64,000 nucleotides of DNA from Limnohabitans_A sp048020265. GTDB lineage: Bacteria; Pseudomonadota; Gammaproteobacteria; Burkholderiales; Burkholderiaceae_C. Location: the NCBI RefSeq assembly GCF_048020265.1, contig NZ_CP171843.1, forward strand, positions 2,728,001-2,792,000. Reading direction: 5' to 3'. Below, in pieces: positions 1 through 8,256 of this stretch; the first letter of the stretch is position 1, and each line of letters starts with the position of its first letter. The notes below the pieces were generated by a model. The model searched no databases. It was not told the DNA's origin and saw only the letters and a list, made by a program, of their open reading frames with translations. The position numbers and the translations under genes were made by a program.

Positions 1-533
1 ACCAGAACATCGTGCCCTACCAGGTGTTCGAGGTCATGGCCCCACCCGGTGCAGCGCCTGGCAGCCGCGACCACCTGATCCTGGCGGTGGGCAACGATGG
101 GCAGTTTGCCAAGTTCTGCGCCGTGGCCGGCTGCCCCGAGCTGGCGCAGGACGCGCGCTACGCCCTGAACGCCGACCGGGTTCGCCACCGGGCCACATTG
201 GTGCCCCTCTTGGAAGGCATCCTCAAAACCCGCACCAAGGCCGACTGGTTGGCGGCACTGGAAGCCGCCAAGGTGCCTTGTGGGGCGATCAACACCCTGA
301 GCGAGGTCTTTGTGGACCCGCAAGTCGAGGCTCGCGGCATGGTGCAGTCATGGCAACACCCGGTCAAACCCGACCTGAAGCTGGTGGCCAGCCCGATCAA
401 GATGAGCCGCACCCCCGTACGCCGGGACTTGCCACCGCCCATGCTGGGTCAGCACACGGCCGCAGTCCTGACCGAAGTGCTGGGCTGGTCCGCCGAACAA
501 CTCGGTCCGCTGCGCGGCAAGGGGGTGATCTGA
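1..533 (+). CDS. CoA-transferase family III (CaiB/BaiF), C-terminal part
   Basis: The frame is open from base 3 and the start lies outside the window, so only the last 176 residues are present. Family III CoA-transferases move CoA between organic acids through a covalent Asp-CoA intermediate; the catalytic Asp is in the missing N-terminal half. The remaining part has the typical segments NIVPYQVFEV, LAVGNDGQFAKFC and VPCGAINTLSEVF, followed by the closing GMVQ...HP...SPIKMS pattern of the family. The next gene overlaps the stop by one base (TGATG), so the two are probably co-translated. The exact CoA substrate cannot be read from this fragment. Confidence 0.9.
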   Translation, partial: QNIVPYQVFEVMAPPGAAPGSRDHLILAVGNDGQFAKFCAVAGCPELAQDARYALNADRVRHRATLVPLLEGILKTRTKADWLAALEAAKVPCGAINTLSEVFVDPQVEARGMVQSWQHPVKPDLKLVASPIKMSRTPVRRDLPPPMLGQHTAAVLTEVLGWSAEQLGPLRGKGVI

Positions 534-1261
534 TGGCCAACTTTTTACTGGTGCACGGTGCTTGGCACGGGGCTTGGTGCTGGCAACGTGTCTTGCCAGG
601 TCTGTTCCAAGCCGGCCACCGTGCCCATGCCGTCACCCTGACCGGGGTGGGCGAGCGCGCTCACCTGCTCCACCCAGGCATCGATCTGGAGACCCACATC
701 ACCGACGTGATGGCGGCCATGGACGCCGAAGAAATGAACAAGGTGGTGTTGGTGGTGCACTCGTACGCGGGCATGCTGGGCACGGCGGTGGCCGACCGCA
801 GGCCCGAGCGCCTGCGCCACCTCGTGTATCTGGATGCGGTGCTGCCCAAACCGGGCGAAAGCTGGAGCAGCACGCACGCCAGCGCCACCCGCAATGCCCG
901 CATCGCCGCTTCACAAGCCGACCCCTTGCACGCATTTCCTGCGCCAGACCCTTCGGTTTTTGGTTTGAGCGATGCCGACCACGCCTGGGTGCAAAGGCGT
1001 CAAACCCCGCACCCGGGCGGCCCTTATACCCAGGTGCTCGACTTTGACCCACAGCGTGTGGCCAGCGTGCCGCGCACCTTCATCAACTGCACCACCCCGC
1101 CTTTGGGCACCATCGATGTCAGCCGCCTGCGCATGGTGGACCCCAAATTCTGGGACGGCGCCTGGTTACCGGGCTCACAAGTGCAGGAGATGCACACCGG
1201 TCATGACCCCATGGTCAGTGACCCCCAAGGTTTGCTGAAGCTCTTGCTGACCATCGTTTGA
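533..1261 (+). CDS. alpha/beta hydrolase, plant-esterase (SABP2)-like
   Basis: A 242-residue cytosolic alpha/beta hydrolase. The N-terminus LLVHGAWHGAWCW carries the oxyanion HG motif, the nucleophile elbow is VVHSYAGM (Ser), and the C-terminal His lies in HTGHDPMVSDP, the pattern of methyl-esterase/salicylate-binding-protein type hydrolases. No signal peptide. The ATG at 533 overlaps the stop of the CoA-transferase gene by one base, so the start is well supported and the two genes form an operon. It may hydrolyse an ester or thioester product of the neighbour; that is inference. Confidence 0.85.
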   Translation: MANFLLVHGAWHGAWCWQRVLPGLFQAGHRAHAVTLTGVGERAHLLHPGIDLETHITDVMAAMDAEEMNKVVLVVHSYAGMLGTAVADRRPERLRHLVYLDAVLPKPGESWSSTHASATRNARIAASQADPLHAFPAPDPSVFGLSDADHAWVQRRQTPHPGGPYTQVLDFDPQRVASVPRTFINCTTPPLGTIDVSRLRMVDPKFWDGAWLPGSQVQEMHTGHDPMVSDPQGLLKLLLTIV

Positions 1262-1302
1262 CAAGCTCGAAGAGCCCTGAGGGCCAATCCTGATGTGACC
1301 GA

Positions 1303-2001
1303 TCAGCGCAGGGCACCGAACACTTTAGTCAAGATGGCACTGCCGGCTTGCGCAGGGTTTTGTCGGATTTTCTTTTCCTCTTCGCCGATCATGAAATACA
1401 GACCGTCGAGGGTTTTGGCCGTGACGTGCGTCTCCAATTTGGCTTTGTCCTTGTCCAACAGCCCCATGCCGGTGAGTTTGATAGCCACCGCATTGAACTG
1501 ATTCACCACCCCGAGTTTTTCCAACGATTGCTTGACCGTGGGCATGAACTCCACGGTCAAAGGTTCACGCGTCTTGCTGGCAAAAAACTGCGTCACCGAA
1601 TCGTCTCCACCTTGCAAGATGCTTTTGGCGTCTTGCACACTCATGGTCTCGATGGATTGCGTCAGCCATTTTTGGGCTTGAGGCACCGCGGCTTCTGCGG
1701 CGCGGTTCATTTGCAAATTCAGCTCATCCAGCTGCTGGCCCAGGCCCAAAGACTTGAGCAGCTTGCCCGCTTTTTTAACCGCATCTGGCAATGCGATGCG
1801 CACTTTGTCATTGCCCCAAAAGCCATCATGTGCACCCAGCAGCTGTACAGCCACTTCGCCACCTTTTTGCAACGCCTGTTTCAGCCCCCTGGACGCATCG
1901 GCCGATGTGAGCGCAGCCAAACCCTGCGCATGTGCGGGCACAATGACCAACGCGCCTGCGGACATGGCAAACGTATTAAACTTTCTGCGATGAAGATGCA
2001 T
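1303..2001 (-). CDS. DUF4197 family exported protein
   Basis: A 232-residue protein with a basic start (HRRKF) and a short hydrophobic stretch ending in PAHAQG, which reads as a signal peptide and may even be Tat-like. The mature part matches DUF4197: GLKQALQKGGEVAV near the N-terminus, then FWGNDKVRIALPD, and a C-terminal KTLDGLYFMIGEEEKKIRQ...LTKVFG. The family is periplasmic and of unknown function. The start at 2001 has a GGGAG ribosome-binding site upstream. It is divergent from the thioredoxin gene, and the two 5' ends overlap. Confidence 0.85.
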   Translation of the reverse strand: MHLHRRKFNTFAMSAGALVIVPAHAQGLAALTSADASRGLKQALQKGGEVAVQLLGAHDGFWGNDKVRIALPDAVKKAGKLLKSLGLGQQLDELNLQMNRAAEAAVPQAQKWLTQSIETMSVQDAKSILQGGDDSVTQFFASKTREPLTVEFMPTVKQSLEKLGVVNQFNAVAIKLTGMGLLDKDKAKLETHVTAKTLDGLYFMIGEEEKKIRQNPAQAGSAILTKVFGALR

Positions 2002-2517
2002 CTGAAAACTCCCTGGAATCTGCAGCCTGTGGGCCGCCGTGTGTTGAATGCGCTTGGCACGCTCGGACTTTTGTTGGCCTTATGGGGTTGTGCAAGCGAA
2101 CGTGCGCCCGAATCTTCATTCGTTTTGCTCGATGGCAGCACCCTCAGCACCCAACAATTGCAAGGAAAAGTATCTCTGGTCAATTTCTGGGCCACCAGCT
2201 GCACCACCTGTGTGGCCGAGATGCCAGAACTTGTGGCCACTTACAACAAGTACAAGGACAGGGGCTACGTCACATTGGCCGTGGCCATGAGTTACGACCC
2301 ACCCAGCTACGTGGTCAATTTCGCCCAATCGCGTCAGCTGCCCTTCCAGGTCGCCATTGACAACACCGGTGCGGTGGCCCGCGAATGGGGCGACGTCAAG
2401 CTCACGCCCACCACTTTCCTCGTCAACAAGCGGGGTGAGATCGTCAAACGGTTTGTGGGCACCCCGGACTTTGCCGAACTGCACAAGCTGATCGACAAGT
2501 TGCTGGCCGAAACCTGA
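1990..2517 (+). CDS. TlpA-like thioredoxin-fold lipoprotein
   Basis: A thioredoxin-fold thiol-disulfide protein with an N-terminal hydrophobic segment ending in the lipobox LLALWGC, so probably a lipoprotein facing the periplasm. The redox motif CTTC sits in NFWATSCTTCVAEMPEL, and the cis-Pro loop in LTPTTFLVNKRGEI. Role expected: reduction of periplasmic disulfides, for instance in cytochrome c maturation. The start is uncertain: ATG 1990 or 1996 overlaps the divergent gene's start, while GTG at 2029 would give a compact 20-residue lipoprotein signal (GRRVLNALG...). Confidence 0.85.
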   Translation: MKMHLKTPWNLQPVGRRVLNALGTLGLLLALWGCASERAPESSFVLLDGSTLSTQQLQGKVSLVNFWATSCTTCVAEMPELVATYNKYKDRGYVTLAVAMSYDPPSYVVNFAQSRQLPFQVAIDNTGAVAREWGDVKLTPTTFLVNKRGEIVKRFVGTPDFAELHKLIDKLLAET

Positions 2518-2553
2518 ACAAGCGGGACTGCTGGCCCGCTGCTGAGCGCTTCT

Positions 2554-3006
2554 TCAGTCTTTTCGGAAGTTGTCGTGACAGGCTTTGCACGATGCAGCCG
2601 CAGGGCCAAAAGCCGCTTTGAGGGCATCGATGTTGCCTGACTTGGCCGCCACATTCAATTTACCAATTTCCGCTTGCATCTTGTCTGCCGCGTCTTTGTA
2701 CTTGGCGGCCTCTTTCCAGATTTCCGGTTTGGCGCGTGTATCGCCTTTGTCTGTGCCTTCGCCAAACGCAGCCCATGGCAATTTGGACAGCGTCAGCACC
2801 ACATCCGCATTTTCTGCGGCCATTTTGGCGTCATAGGGCGCGCGTCCGTTGGCCATCGCACCCAAACGGCCAAAGTGTGCAGCCATCACTGTGAAGCTGG
2901 CTTTGCGATACTTGACCGCATCCTCCGACTTGGCAAACTGCGCGTGGGCAGGTAAGGTCACAGCCACGGCCATGGCGACACCGAACAGACTGGACATTGT
3001 TTTCAT
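2554..3006 (-). CDS. cytochrome c' (class II c-type cytochrome)
   Basis: A 150-residue periplasmic cytochrome with a cleavable signal (MKTMSSLFGVAMAVAVTLPAHA) and the haem motif CKACH near the C-terminus, as in the four-helix class II cytochromes c'. Its helices begin with VKYRKASFTVMAAHFGRLGAM, where haem-facing residues of the family lie. Start chosen at 3006 because GGAG lies just upstream; a longer version from 3033 lacks this. It is divergent from a cytochrome b561-type gene, the common partner that reduces cytochrome c'. Family roles include NO or O2 binding and electron transfer. Confidence 0.92.
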   Translation of the reverse strand: MKTMSSLFGVAMAVAVTLPAHAQFAKSEDAVKYRKASFTVMAAHFGRLGAMANGRAPYDAKMAAENADVVLTLSKLPWAAFGEGTDKGDTRAKPEIWKEAAKYKDAADKMQAEIGKLNVAAKSGNIDALKAAFGPAAASCKACHDNFRKD

Positions 3007-3093
3007 GCTCGACTCCAAAAGGGTGATGGACAACTCCAGGCTGTTGTCCTAGATGAGCAGCCAGTCTCGCACGTTTTTGTTTCACCAGCATCC

Positions 3094-3774
3094 ATGAAAG
3101 TCCTTATGGTCCGCATCCGCATCCGCATTTGGGATTTGCCCACCCGTCTTTTTCACTGGGGCCTCACCGCCTGTGTGTTGGGCTTGGTCATCACGGGCAA
3201 TGTGGGTGGTCACGCCATGGTTTGGCATTTTCGGTTGGGTTATGCCGTGCTCGGTTTTTTGTTGTTCCGAATCCTCTGGGGCTTCTTGGGGGGGCATTGG
3301 TCGCGCTGGACACAATTTCCCCTGCACCCTGCAGGCGTTTGGGCTTATGTCAGAGGACGTCAACCAAGCGGCCAATTTGCAGGCCACAACCCTTTGGGTT
3401 CGTGGTCGGTGTTGGCCTTGCTCCTGGTGCTGGTCCTGCAGGTGAGCACAGGTCTCATCAGTGACGATGAAATCGCCAACATGGGGCCCTTGTCCTCTCT
3501 GGTGTCTGCATCCTGGGTCAGTTGGGCCACGAGTTGGCACAAAGGCTGGGGCAAAACCATTTTGATCTTTCTTGTGGTTCTGCATTTACTGGCCCTGGCT
3601 TGGTACACATGGCGCAAGCGGCAAGCATTGGTCTCGGCGATGTGGCATGGCGACAAAACCTTGCCTCATGAGATAGCCGCCACTCGCGACAACGGTCCGT
3701 CCCGAGCCATGGCCTTGCTGGTGTTGGCCATATCGGCCTTGGCGGTTTTCGGGCTGGTCTCTTTAGGCGCTTGA
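3094..3774 (+). CDS. cytochrome b561-type di-haem membrane protein
   Basis: A 226-residue inner-membrane cytochrome b with the usual opening IWDLPTRLFHWGL, in which His ligates haem, and further membrane helices with His in GHAMVWHFRLGYAVLGF and in the SWHKGWGKTILIFLVVLHLLALAWY region. Four to five membrane segments are visible. It probably takes electrons from the quinone pool and passes them to the cytochrome c' encoded divergently. The start region has three tandem ATCCGC units (Arg-Ile repeats), so ATG 3094 or 3109 could both be used. Confidence 0.87.
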   Translation: MKVLMVRIRIRIWDLPTRLFHWGLTACVLGLVITGNVGGHAMVWHFRLGYAVLGFLLFRILWGFLGGHWSRWTQFPLHPAGVWAYVRGRQPSGQFAGHNPLGSWSVLALLLVLVLQVSTGLISDDEIANMGPLSSLVSASWVSWATSWHKGWGKTILIFLVVLHLLALAWYTWRKRQALVSAMWHGDKTLPHEIAATRDNGPSRAMALLVLAISALAVFGLVSLGA

Positions 3775-3834
3775 CTTCGCCCTTTTGCGCTGCGGCTACA
3801 CTGTTGTCTTCTTTTTTTCTGGTCTGCCTTGTTC

Positions 3835-4320
3835 ATGTCGACCATTCAATTGTTGCAACCGGCCAGCGTCGCTGACTGGGATGCGACCCGTGCCATCTTT
3901 CAGGAATATGCAGCGAGCCTGAAAGTGGACCTGTGTTTCCAGGGCTTTGAGGACGAGCTGAAAGCTTTGCCTGGCGACTACGCCGAGCCTCGCGGTGCGC
4001 TCTTATTGGCTTGGGTTGACGGTGCTTTGGCCGGGTGTTGCGCCTTGCGTCCGCTGGATGGCTCCGATTACAGCAATGCGGCAGAAATGAAGCGCCTGTA
4101 TGTCCGCCCGCCCTTCAGGGGTTTGGGACTCGGTCGGCAATTGACGGAGGGCATCCTCGATGCGGCGCGCAAATCGGGTTACAGCTGCGTCTTGCTCGAC
4201 ACCCTCGATGACATGGAGTCGGCGCGGGCCTTGTACGAAGACCTGGGCTTTGAGGAGATTCCGCCTTATTACCACAACCCATACGCTGGCGCGCACTACC
4301 TCAAGGTCGACATCGACTGA
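3835..4320 (+). CDS. GNAT family N-acetyltransferase
   Basis: A 161-residue acetyltransferase. The acetyl-CoA pyrophosphate loop is RPPFRGLGLGRQL after the beta-strand AEMKRLYV, and the C-terminal strand is ARALYEDLGFEEIPPYY, both typical of GNAT enzymes acting on small amines or amino acids. The start is the ATG at 3835; the in-frame TTG two codons upstream is less likely. A bidirectional terminator follows directly. The acceptor substrate cannot be predicted. Confidence 0.87.
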   Translation: MSTIQLLQPASVADWDATRAIFQEYAASLKVDLCFQGFEDELKALPGDYAEPRGALLLAWVDGALAGCCALRPLDGSDYSNAAEMKRLYVRPPFRGLGLGRQLTEGILDAARKSGYSCVLLDTLDDMESARALYEDLGFEEIPPYYHNPYAGAHYLKVDID

Positions 4321-4337
4321 GCCCATCGACACGCCAC

Positions 4338-4363
4338 AAAAAAGGGACCTGCGGTCCCTTTTT
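4338..4363. terminator. bidirectional intrinsic terminator
   Basis: The stem AAAGGGACC / GGTCCCTTT with loop TGC is flanked by A-run on the left and T-run on the right, so it can end transcription both of the GNAT gene (plus) and of the convergent peroxiredoxin gene (minus). Confidence 0.9.
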
Positions 4364-4380
4364 GGTCATGCTGCGATGGT

Positions 4381-4887
4381 TCAAGCTTTGGCTTGGGCTA
4401 ACAAGGTGGCCGCGTCACTGACTTCAAATTTGCCAGGACCTTCCACGTTCAAGGTGACGACTTTGCCGTCTTTCACGAGCATCGAGTAGCGGTTACTGCG
4501 CAGGCCCATGCCGCGCGCTGTCAGGTCGAGGGTCAGACCCGTGGCTTTGCTGAAATCCGCACTACCGTCGCCCAGCATGCGCACTTTGGTGCCGGTTTTC
4601 TGATCGCGCGCCCATGCGCCCATGACGAATGCGTCATTGACGCTCACGCACCAGATTTCGTCCACGCCAGCCGCTTTCAAGGCATCGTGGTTTTCCACAT
4701 AACCCGGCACATGTTTGGCCGAGCAGGTGGGCGTGAAAGCGCCTGGCAAGGCAAACAAGGCGATGGTTTTGCCCGCAGTGGCTTTGGCCACATCCACCGG
4801 GTTGGGGCCAATGCTGCAACCGTTGCCTTCCACTTCGACGTATTCCATCAGCGTGGCTGCTGGCAAGGTGTCTCCGATTTTGATCAT
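4381..4887 (-). CDS. peroxiredoxin, Prx5/AhpE-like
   Basis: A 168-residue cytosolic peroxiredoxin that reduces peroxides. The peroxidatic Cys lies in PGAFTPTCSAKHVPGY, the Prx5 signature, and the conserved Arg is in LRSNRYSMLVKDGKV. A further Cys in WCVSVND is at the position of the helper Cys in bacterial Prx5 enzymes; in relatives the reductant is glutathione/glutaredoxin. The start at 4887 is fixed by AAGGAG eight bases upstream. It is separated from the ribosomal operon by a strong terminator, so it has its own promoter. Confidence 0.93.
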   Translation of the reverse strand: MIKIGDTLPAATLMEYVEVEGNGCSIGPNPVDVAKATAGKTIALFALPGAFTPTCSAKHVPGYVENHDALKAAGVDEIWCVSVNDAFVMGAWARDQKTGTKVRMLGDGSADFSKATGLTLDLTARGMGLRSNRYSMLVKDGKVVTLNVEGPGKFEVSDAATLLAQAKA

Positions 4888-4930
4888 GTTGTGCTCCTTA
4901 TTTTTGATTTGGCTGTATTGCCGGGGTAAA

Positions 4931-4962
4931 AAAAAACGACCCACCATTGTGGGTCGTTTTTT
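4931..4962. terminator. terminator of the S10 ribosomal operon
   Basis: A perfect 14-base stem (AAAAAACGACCCAC / GTGGGTCGTTTTTT) with a four-base loop. Read on the minus strand it follows rpsQ by about 30 bases and ends in a long U-run, so it should stop the ribosomal transcript before the peroxiredoxin gene. Confidence 0.93.
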
Positions 4963-4991
4963 GAAAGTATGCAGAAGTCAGGCTTTTGGGC

Positions 4992-5261
4992 TCAGACCGA
5001 TGCAGCTTTCTGAACCAGGCGCGTAGCGACCCAGTTTTTGGTCTTCGAAATCGGACGGCTTTCCGTGATCTCGATGGTGTCGCCCAGGTGGTATTGACCT
5101 GTCTCGTCGTGCGCATGGTACTTGCTCGACTTGGCCACGATCTTGCCGTAGAGGGCGTGTTTCACACGACGCTCGACCAGCACGGTCACGGTCTTGGCGC
5201 GCTTGTCGCTGACCACCTTGCCAATCAAGGTGCGCTTGAGGGATGTTTTAGCTTCCGTCAT
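4992..5261 (-). CDS. rpsQ: 30S ribosomal protein S17
   Basis: An 89-residue primary 16S rRNA-binding protein of the small subunit. Recognised by LIGKVVSDKRAKTVTVLVER, KIVAKSSKYHAHDE and GDTIEITESRPISKTKNW. Start taken at ATG 5261 with AAGGAG just upstream; the GTG two codons earlier overlaps that site. Last gene of the operon here: a terminator follows, and the usual next gene rplN is absent. Confidence 0.97.
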   Translation of the reverse strand: MTEAKTSLKRTLIGKVVSDKRAKTVTVLVERRVKHALYGKIVAKSSKYHAHDETGQYHLGDTIEITESRPISKTKNWVATRLVQKAASV

Positions 5262-5270
5262 GGTCACTCC

Positions 5271-5465
5271 TTACTTGGCGGCTTGCTTTTGGGCAAGGAT
5301 GGTTTTGGCACGGGCGATGGCACGGCGAGTCTGGCTCAACGTACCGGTGTTGCCGAGTTGTTGCGTGGCTTTTTGCATACGAAGGCCAAAGTGAGCTTTT
5401 TGCAGCGCTTTGATTTCGTCTTTCACACCAGCAACGTCTTTTTGGCGCAATTCAGCAGCGTTCAT
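5271..5465 (-). CDS. rpmC: 50S ribosomal protein L29
   Basis: A 64-residue two-helix protein at the exit of the peptide tunnel, where it helps dock trigger factor and SRP. It starts MNAAELRQKD and contains HFGLRMQKATQQLGNTG, followed by the RRAIARAKTIL signature. It has a GGAG site upstream and sits nine bases before rpsQ. Confidence 0.96.
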   Translation of the reverse strand: MNAAELRQKDVAGVKDEIKALQKAHFGLRMQKATQQLGNTGTLSQTRRAIARAKTILAQKQAAK

Positions 5466-5482
5466 TTCTTGTTTCTCCTGAA

Positions 5483-5899
5483 TTATTGGCCAATCATGCG
5501 TGCCACAAAAGTGGTGCGCAGGGGCAATTTGGCAGCGGCCAATTTGAAGGCTTCACGGGCCAACTCTTCAGGCACGCCCACGATTTCGTAGAGCACCTTA
5601 CCGGGTTGGATCTCGGCCACGTAGTACTCGGGGTTACCTTTACCGTTACCCATACGCACTTCAGCAGGCTTGGTGGAAATCGGCTTGTCAGGGAACACAC
5701 GAATCCAGATACGGCCACCACGCTTGACGTGACGGGAAATCGCACGACGTGCGGCTTCGATCTGGCGGGCCGTCAAACGGCCACGGTCTGTGGACTTCAG
5801 GCCGAAGTCACCGAACGCCACCGTGTTACCACGGGTAGCGACGCCGGTGTTGCGGCCTTTCTGTTCCTTACGGAACTTTCTGCGAGCAGGTTGCAGCAT
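5483..5899 (-). CDS. rplP: 50S ribosomal protein L16
   Basis: A 138-residue protein near the peptidyl-transferase centre and A-site tRNA. Signatures: MLQPARRKFRKEQKGRN at the start, GRLTARQIEAARRAISRHVK, and RMGNGKGNPEYYVAEIQPGK. Usual length for the family. It lies 11 bases downstream of rpsC. Confidence 0.98.
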   Translation of the reverse strand: MLQPARRKFRKEQKGRNTGVATRGNTVAFGDFGLKSTDRGRLTARQIEAARRAISRHVKRGGRIWIRVFPDKPISTKPAEVRMGNGKGNPEYYVAEIQPGKVLYEIVGVPEELAREAFKLAAAKLPLRTTFVARMIGQ

Positions 5900-5910
5900 G
5901 TTGTTACTCC

Positions 5911-6789
5911 TTATTGACCGTCAGCTGCTGCAGCTGGCGCGGCGACTGTGCGTACGCGCTTAACGGCGGGTTTGGCATCACCACCTGCACCGGCAGGCTT
6001 GTCGCTGCCATCGGTGGGTGCTGTGTTGGTGCCTGCGGGACGACGTGGGCCGCCGCGGCGATCACCACTTGGGCGCTCACCAGGACGGGCATCACGACGT
6101 GGACCACGTGGACGACGCTCTTCTTCGGCACGTGGCTCGGTCAGTGCAGGCGCGTCATTTCGGCCCAGTGTGTCGCCTTTGTAGACCCAGACCTTGACAC
6201 CGATGATGCCGTAAGTGGTCTTGGCTTCGGACGTGGCGTAGTCGATGTCAGCGCGCAGGGTGTGCAACGGCACACGGCCTTCGCGATACCACTCGGTACG
6301 CGCAATTTCGATACCGTTCAAACGGCCAGCCGACATGATCTTGATGCCTTGGGCACCCAGACGCATGGCGTTTTGCATGGCACGCTTCATGGCACGGCGG
6401 AACATGATCCGCTTTTCGAGCTGTTGGGTGATGCTGTCAGCGATCAGTTGGGCATCGATTTCAGGCTTGCGCACTTCTTCGATGTTGACTGCGACGGGCA
6501 CACCCAGACGAGCAGCGAGTTCCTTTTTGAGCAACTCGATGTCTTCGCCTTTCTTGCCGATCACCACGCCTGGACGAGCCGAGAAGATGGTGATGCGGGC
6601 GCTCTTGGCAGGACGCTCGATCAGCACGCGGGAAACCGCAGCGTTCTTGAGCTTGGCCTTGAGGTACTCACGCACCTTGATGTCTTCGGCCAGCATGCCG
6701 GCGAAGTCTTTGTTGCTCGCGTACCAGCGGCTTGCCCAGTTACGGCTGACAGCCAGGCGGAAACCGGTAGGATGGATTTTCTGTCCCAT
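5911..6789 (-). CDS. rpsC: 30S ribosomal protein S3 with long C-terminal tail
   Basis: A 292-residue protein of the mRNA entry channel with helicase-like role. It begins MGQKIHPTGFRLAV; the KH domain has the GVVIGKKGEDIE loop, and the C-domain contains GRLNGIEIARTEWYREGRVP. The E. coli protein has 233 residues; here about 80 extra residues rich in Arg, Pro, Gly, Asp and Ala follow the conserved core from about residue 212. Such tails are common in Burkholderiales and are probably disordered. Confidence 0.98.
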   Translation of the reverse strand: MGQKIHPTGFRLAVSRNWASRWYASNKDFAGMLAEDIKVREYLKAKLKNAAVSRVLIERPAKSARITIFSARPGVVIGKKGEDIELLKKELAARLGVPVAVNIEEVRKPEIDAQLIADSITQQLEKRIMFRRAMKRAMQNAMRLGAQGIKIMSAGRLNGIEIARTEWYREGRVPLHTLRADIDYATSEAKTTYGIIGVKVWVYKGDTLGRNDAPALTEPRAEEERRPRGPRRDARPGERPSGDRRGGPRRPAGTNTAPTDGSDKPAGAGGDAKPAVKRVRTVAAPAAAADGQ

Positions 6790-6801
6790 AGTTCTTCCTG
6801 A

Positions 6802-7131
6802 TTAATTGCCGACCGTCACATACACATGGCATGTGGGCTTGCTGATGCGGTTGCCACGGCCTTTGGCGCGAGCAGTGAAACGCTTGAGCGTGGTGCCTTG
6901 TTCGACGTAGATGGTTTTCACCTTCAACTCGTCGATGTCGGCGCCGTCGTTGTGTTCAGCGTTGGCTATGGCGGACTCCAGAACCTTCTTGACGATGCCC
7001 GCAGCTTTTTTCTGCGTGAAGGTCAGGATGTTCAGAGCTTGATCCACTTTTTTACCGCGAATCAAATCGGCGACCAGGCGGCCTTTATCGACCGACAAAC
7101 GGACGCCCCGGAGGACTGCACGTGTTTCCAT
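6802..7131 (-). CDS. rplV: 50S ribosomal protein L22
   Basis: A 109-residue protein that lines the nascent peptide tunnel with its beta-hairpin and whose changes can affect macrolide response. Signatures: LRGVRLSVDKGRLVADLIRG near the N-terminus and RFTARAKGRGNRISKPTCH at the hairpin end. It sits 12 bases upstream of rpsC. Confidence 0.98.
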   Translation of the reverse strand: METRAVLRGVRLSVDKGRLVADLIRGKKVDQALNILTFTQKKAAGIVKKVLESAIANAEHNDGADIDELKVKTIYVEQGTTLKRFTARAKGRGNRISKPTCHVYVTVGN

Positions 7132-7140
7132 GGTCTTTCC

Positions 7141-7419
7141 TTATTTCTTCTGGACTTTTTTATCCGCAGGGTGACCCTTGAAGGTGCGGGTCAGTGCGAA
7201 TTCGCCCAATTTATGCCCAACCATCTGGTCGGTCACATACACAGGAACGTGTTGCTTGCCGTTGTGAACGGCGATGGTCAGACCGATGAAATCGGGCAGA
7301 ACCATGGAGCGACGCGACCATGTCTTGACGGGCTTTTTGTCTTTGGTGGCAACGGCTTTTTCAACCTTGGCCAACAAGTGGTGGTCAACGAATGGACCCT
7401 TTTTGAGAGAGCGTGTCAT
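7141..7419 (-). CDS. rpsS: 30S ribosomal protein S19
   Basis: A 92-residue protein of the 30S head that contacts S13 and the A-site finger. Signatures: MTRSLKKGPFVDHHLL at the start and GHKLGEFALTRTFKGHPADK at the end, with the wild-type family length. It lies ten bases after rplB. Confidence 0.98.
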   Translation of the reverse strand: MTRSLKKGPFVDHHLLAKVEKAVATKDKKPVKTWSRRSMVLPDFIGLTIAVHNGKQHVPVYVTDQMVGHKLGEFALTRTFKGHPADKKVQKK

Positions 7420-7429
7420 TGTCTAACCC

Positions 7430-8254
7430 TTACTTCTTGCGACGCGACACGATCATGACCTGTGTGCGCTTGTTGTTACGGGTACGGTAGCCCTTGGTGA
7501 GGTTGCCCCACGGGTCTACTGCATGACGGCCTTCGCCGGTACGACCTTCGCCACCACCGTGCGGGTGATCCACAGGGTTCATGGCCACGCCACGAACGGT
7601 TGGGCGGATACCCATCCAACGTTTGACACCGGCCTTGCCCAATTGGCGCAGGCTGTGCTCTTCGTTGGCGACTTCACCAATGGTTGCACGGCACTCGATG
7701 TGGATCTTGCGAACTTCACCGGAGCGCATGCGCACTTGAGCGTAAATGCCTTCGCGAGCCAGCAAAGTGGCCGAAGCACCTGCCGAGCGGGCGATCTGAG
7801 CACCAGCACCGGGCTTGAGCTCGATGCAGTGGATGGTCGAACCCACGGGGATGTTGCGGATAGGCAAAGTATTGCCAGCGCGGATCGGGGCTTCAGCGCC
7901 CGACATCAGGGTGGCACCGGCTTCAATGCCACGGGGGGCAATGATGTAACGGCGCTCGCCGTCGGCGTAGCACAGCAAGGCAATGTGAGCCGTACGGTTG
8001 GGGTCGTACTCGATGCGCTCGACCTTGGCCGGGATCGCATCTTTGTTGCGCTTGAAGTCCACCACACGGTAGTGGTGCTTGTGACCACCGCCTTTGTGGC
8101 GAGTTGTGATGTGACCGTTGTTGTTACGGCCCGACTTCTGGTGCTGGGGTTCCAGCAATGGCGCGTAGCCTTCACCTTTGTGCAGGTGGTCACGCGTGAC
8201 CTTCACCACGCCACGACGGCCTGGGGATGTCGGTTTGATCTTGATGACAGCCAT
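7430..8254 (-). CDS. rplB: 50S ribosomal protein L2
   Basis: A 274-residue protein needed for subunit joining and peptidyl transfer. It opens with MAVIKIKPTSPGRRGVV and has HKGGGHKHHYRVVDFKR and the conserved functional-site region VAMNPVDHPHGGGEGRTG (the essential His of the family lies here). It starts two bases after the rplW stop. Confidence 0.98.
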   Translation of the reverse strand: MAVIKIKPTSPGRRGVVKVTRDHLHKGEGYAPLLEPQHQKSGRNNNGHITTRHKGGGHKHHYRVVDFKRNKDAIPAKVERIEYDPNRTAHIALLCYADGERRYIIAPRGIEAGATLMSGAEAPIRAGNTLPIRNIPVGSTIHCIELKPGAGAQIARSAGASATLLAREGIYAQVRMRSGEVRKIHIECRATIGEVANEEHSLRQLGKAGVKRWMGIRPTVRGVAMNPVDHPHGGGEGRTGEGRHAVDPWGNLTKGYRTRNNKRTQVMIVSRRKK

Positions 8255-8256
8255 GA

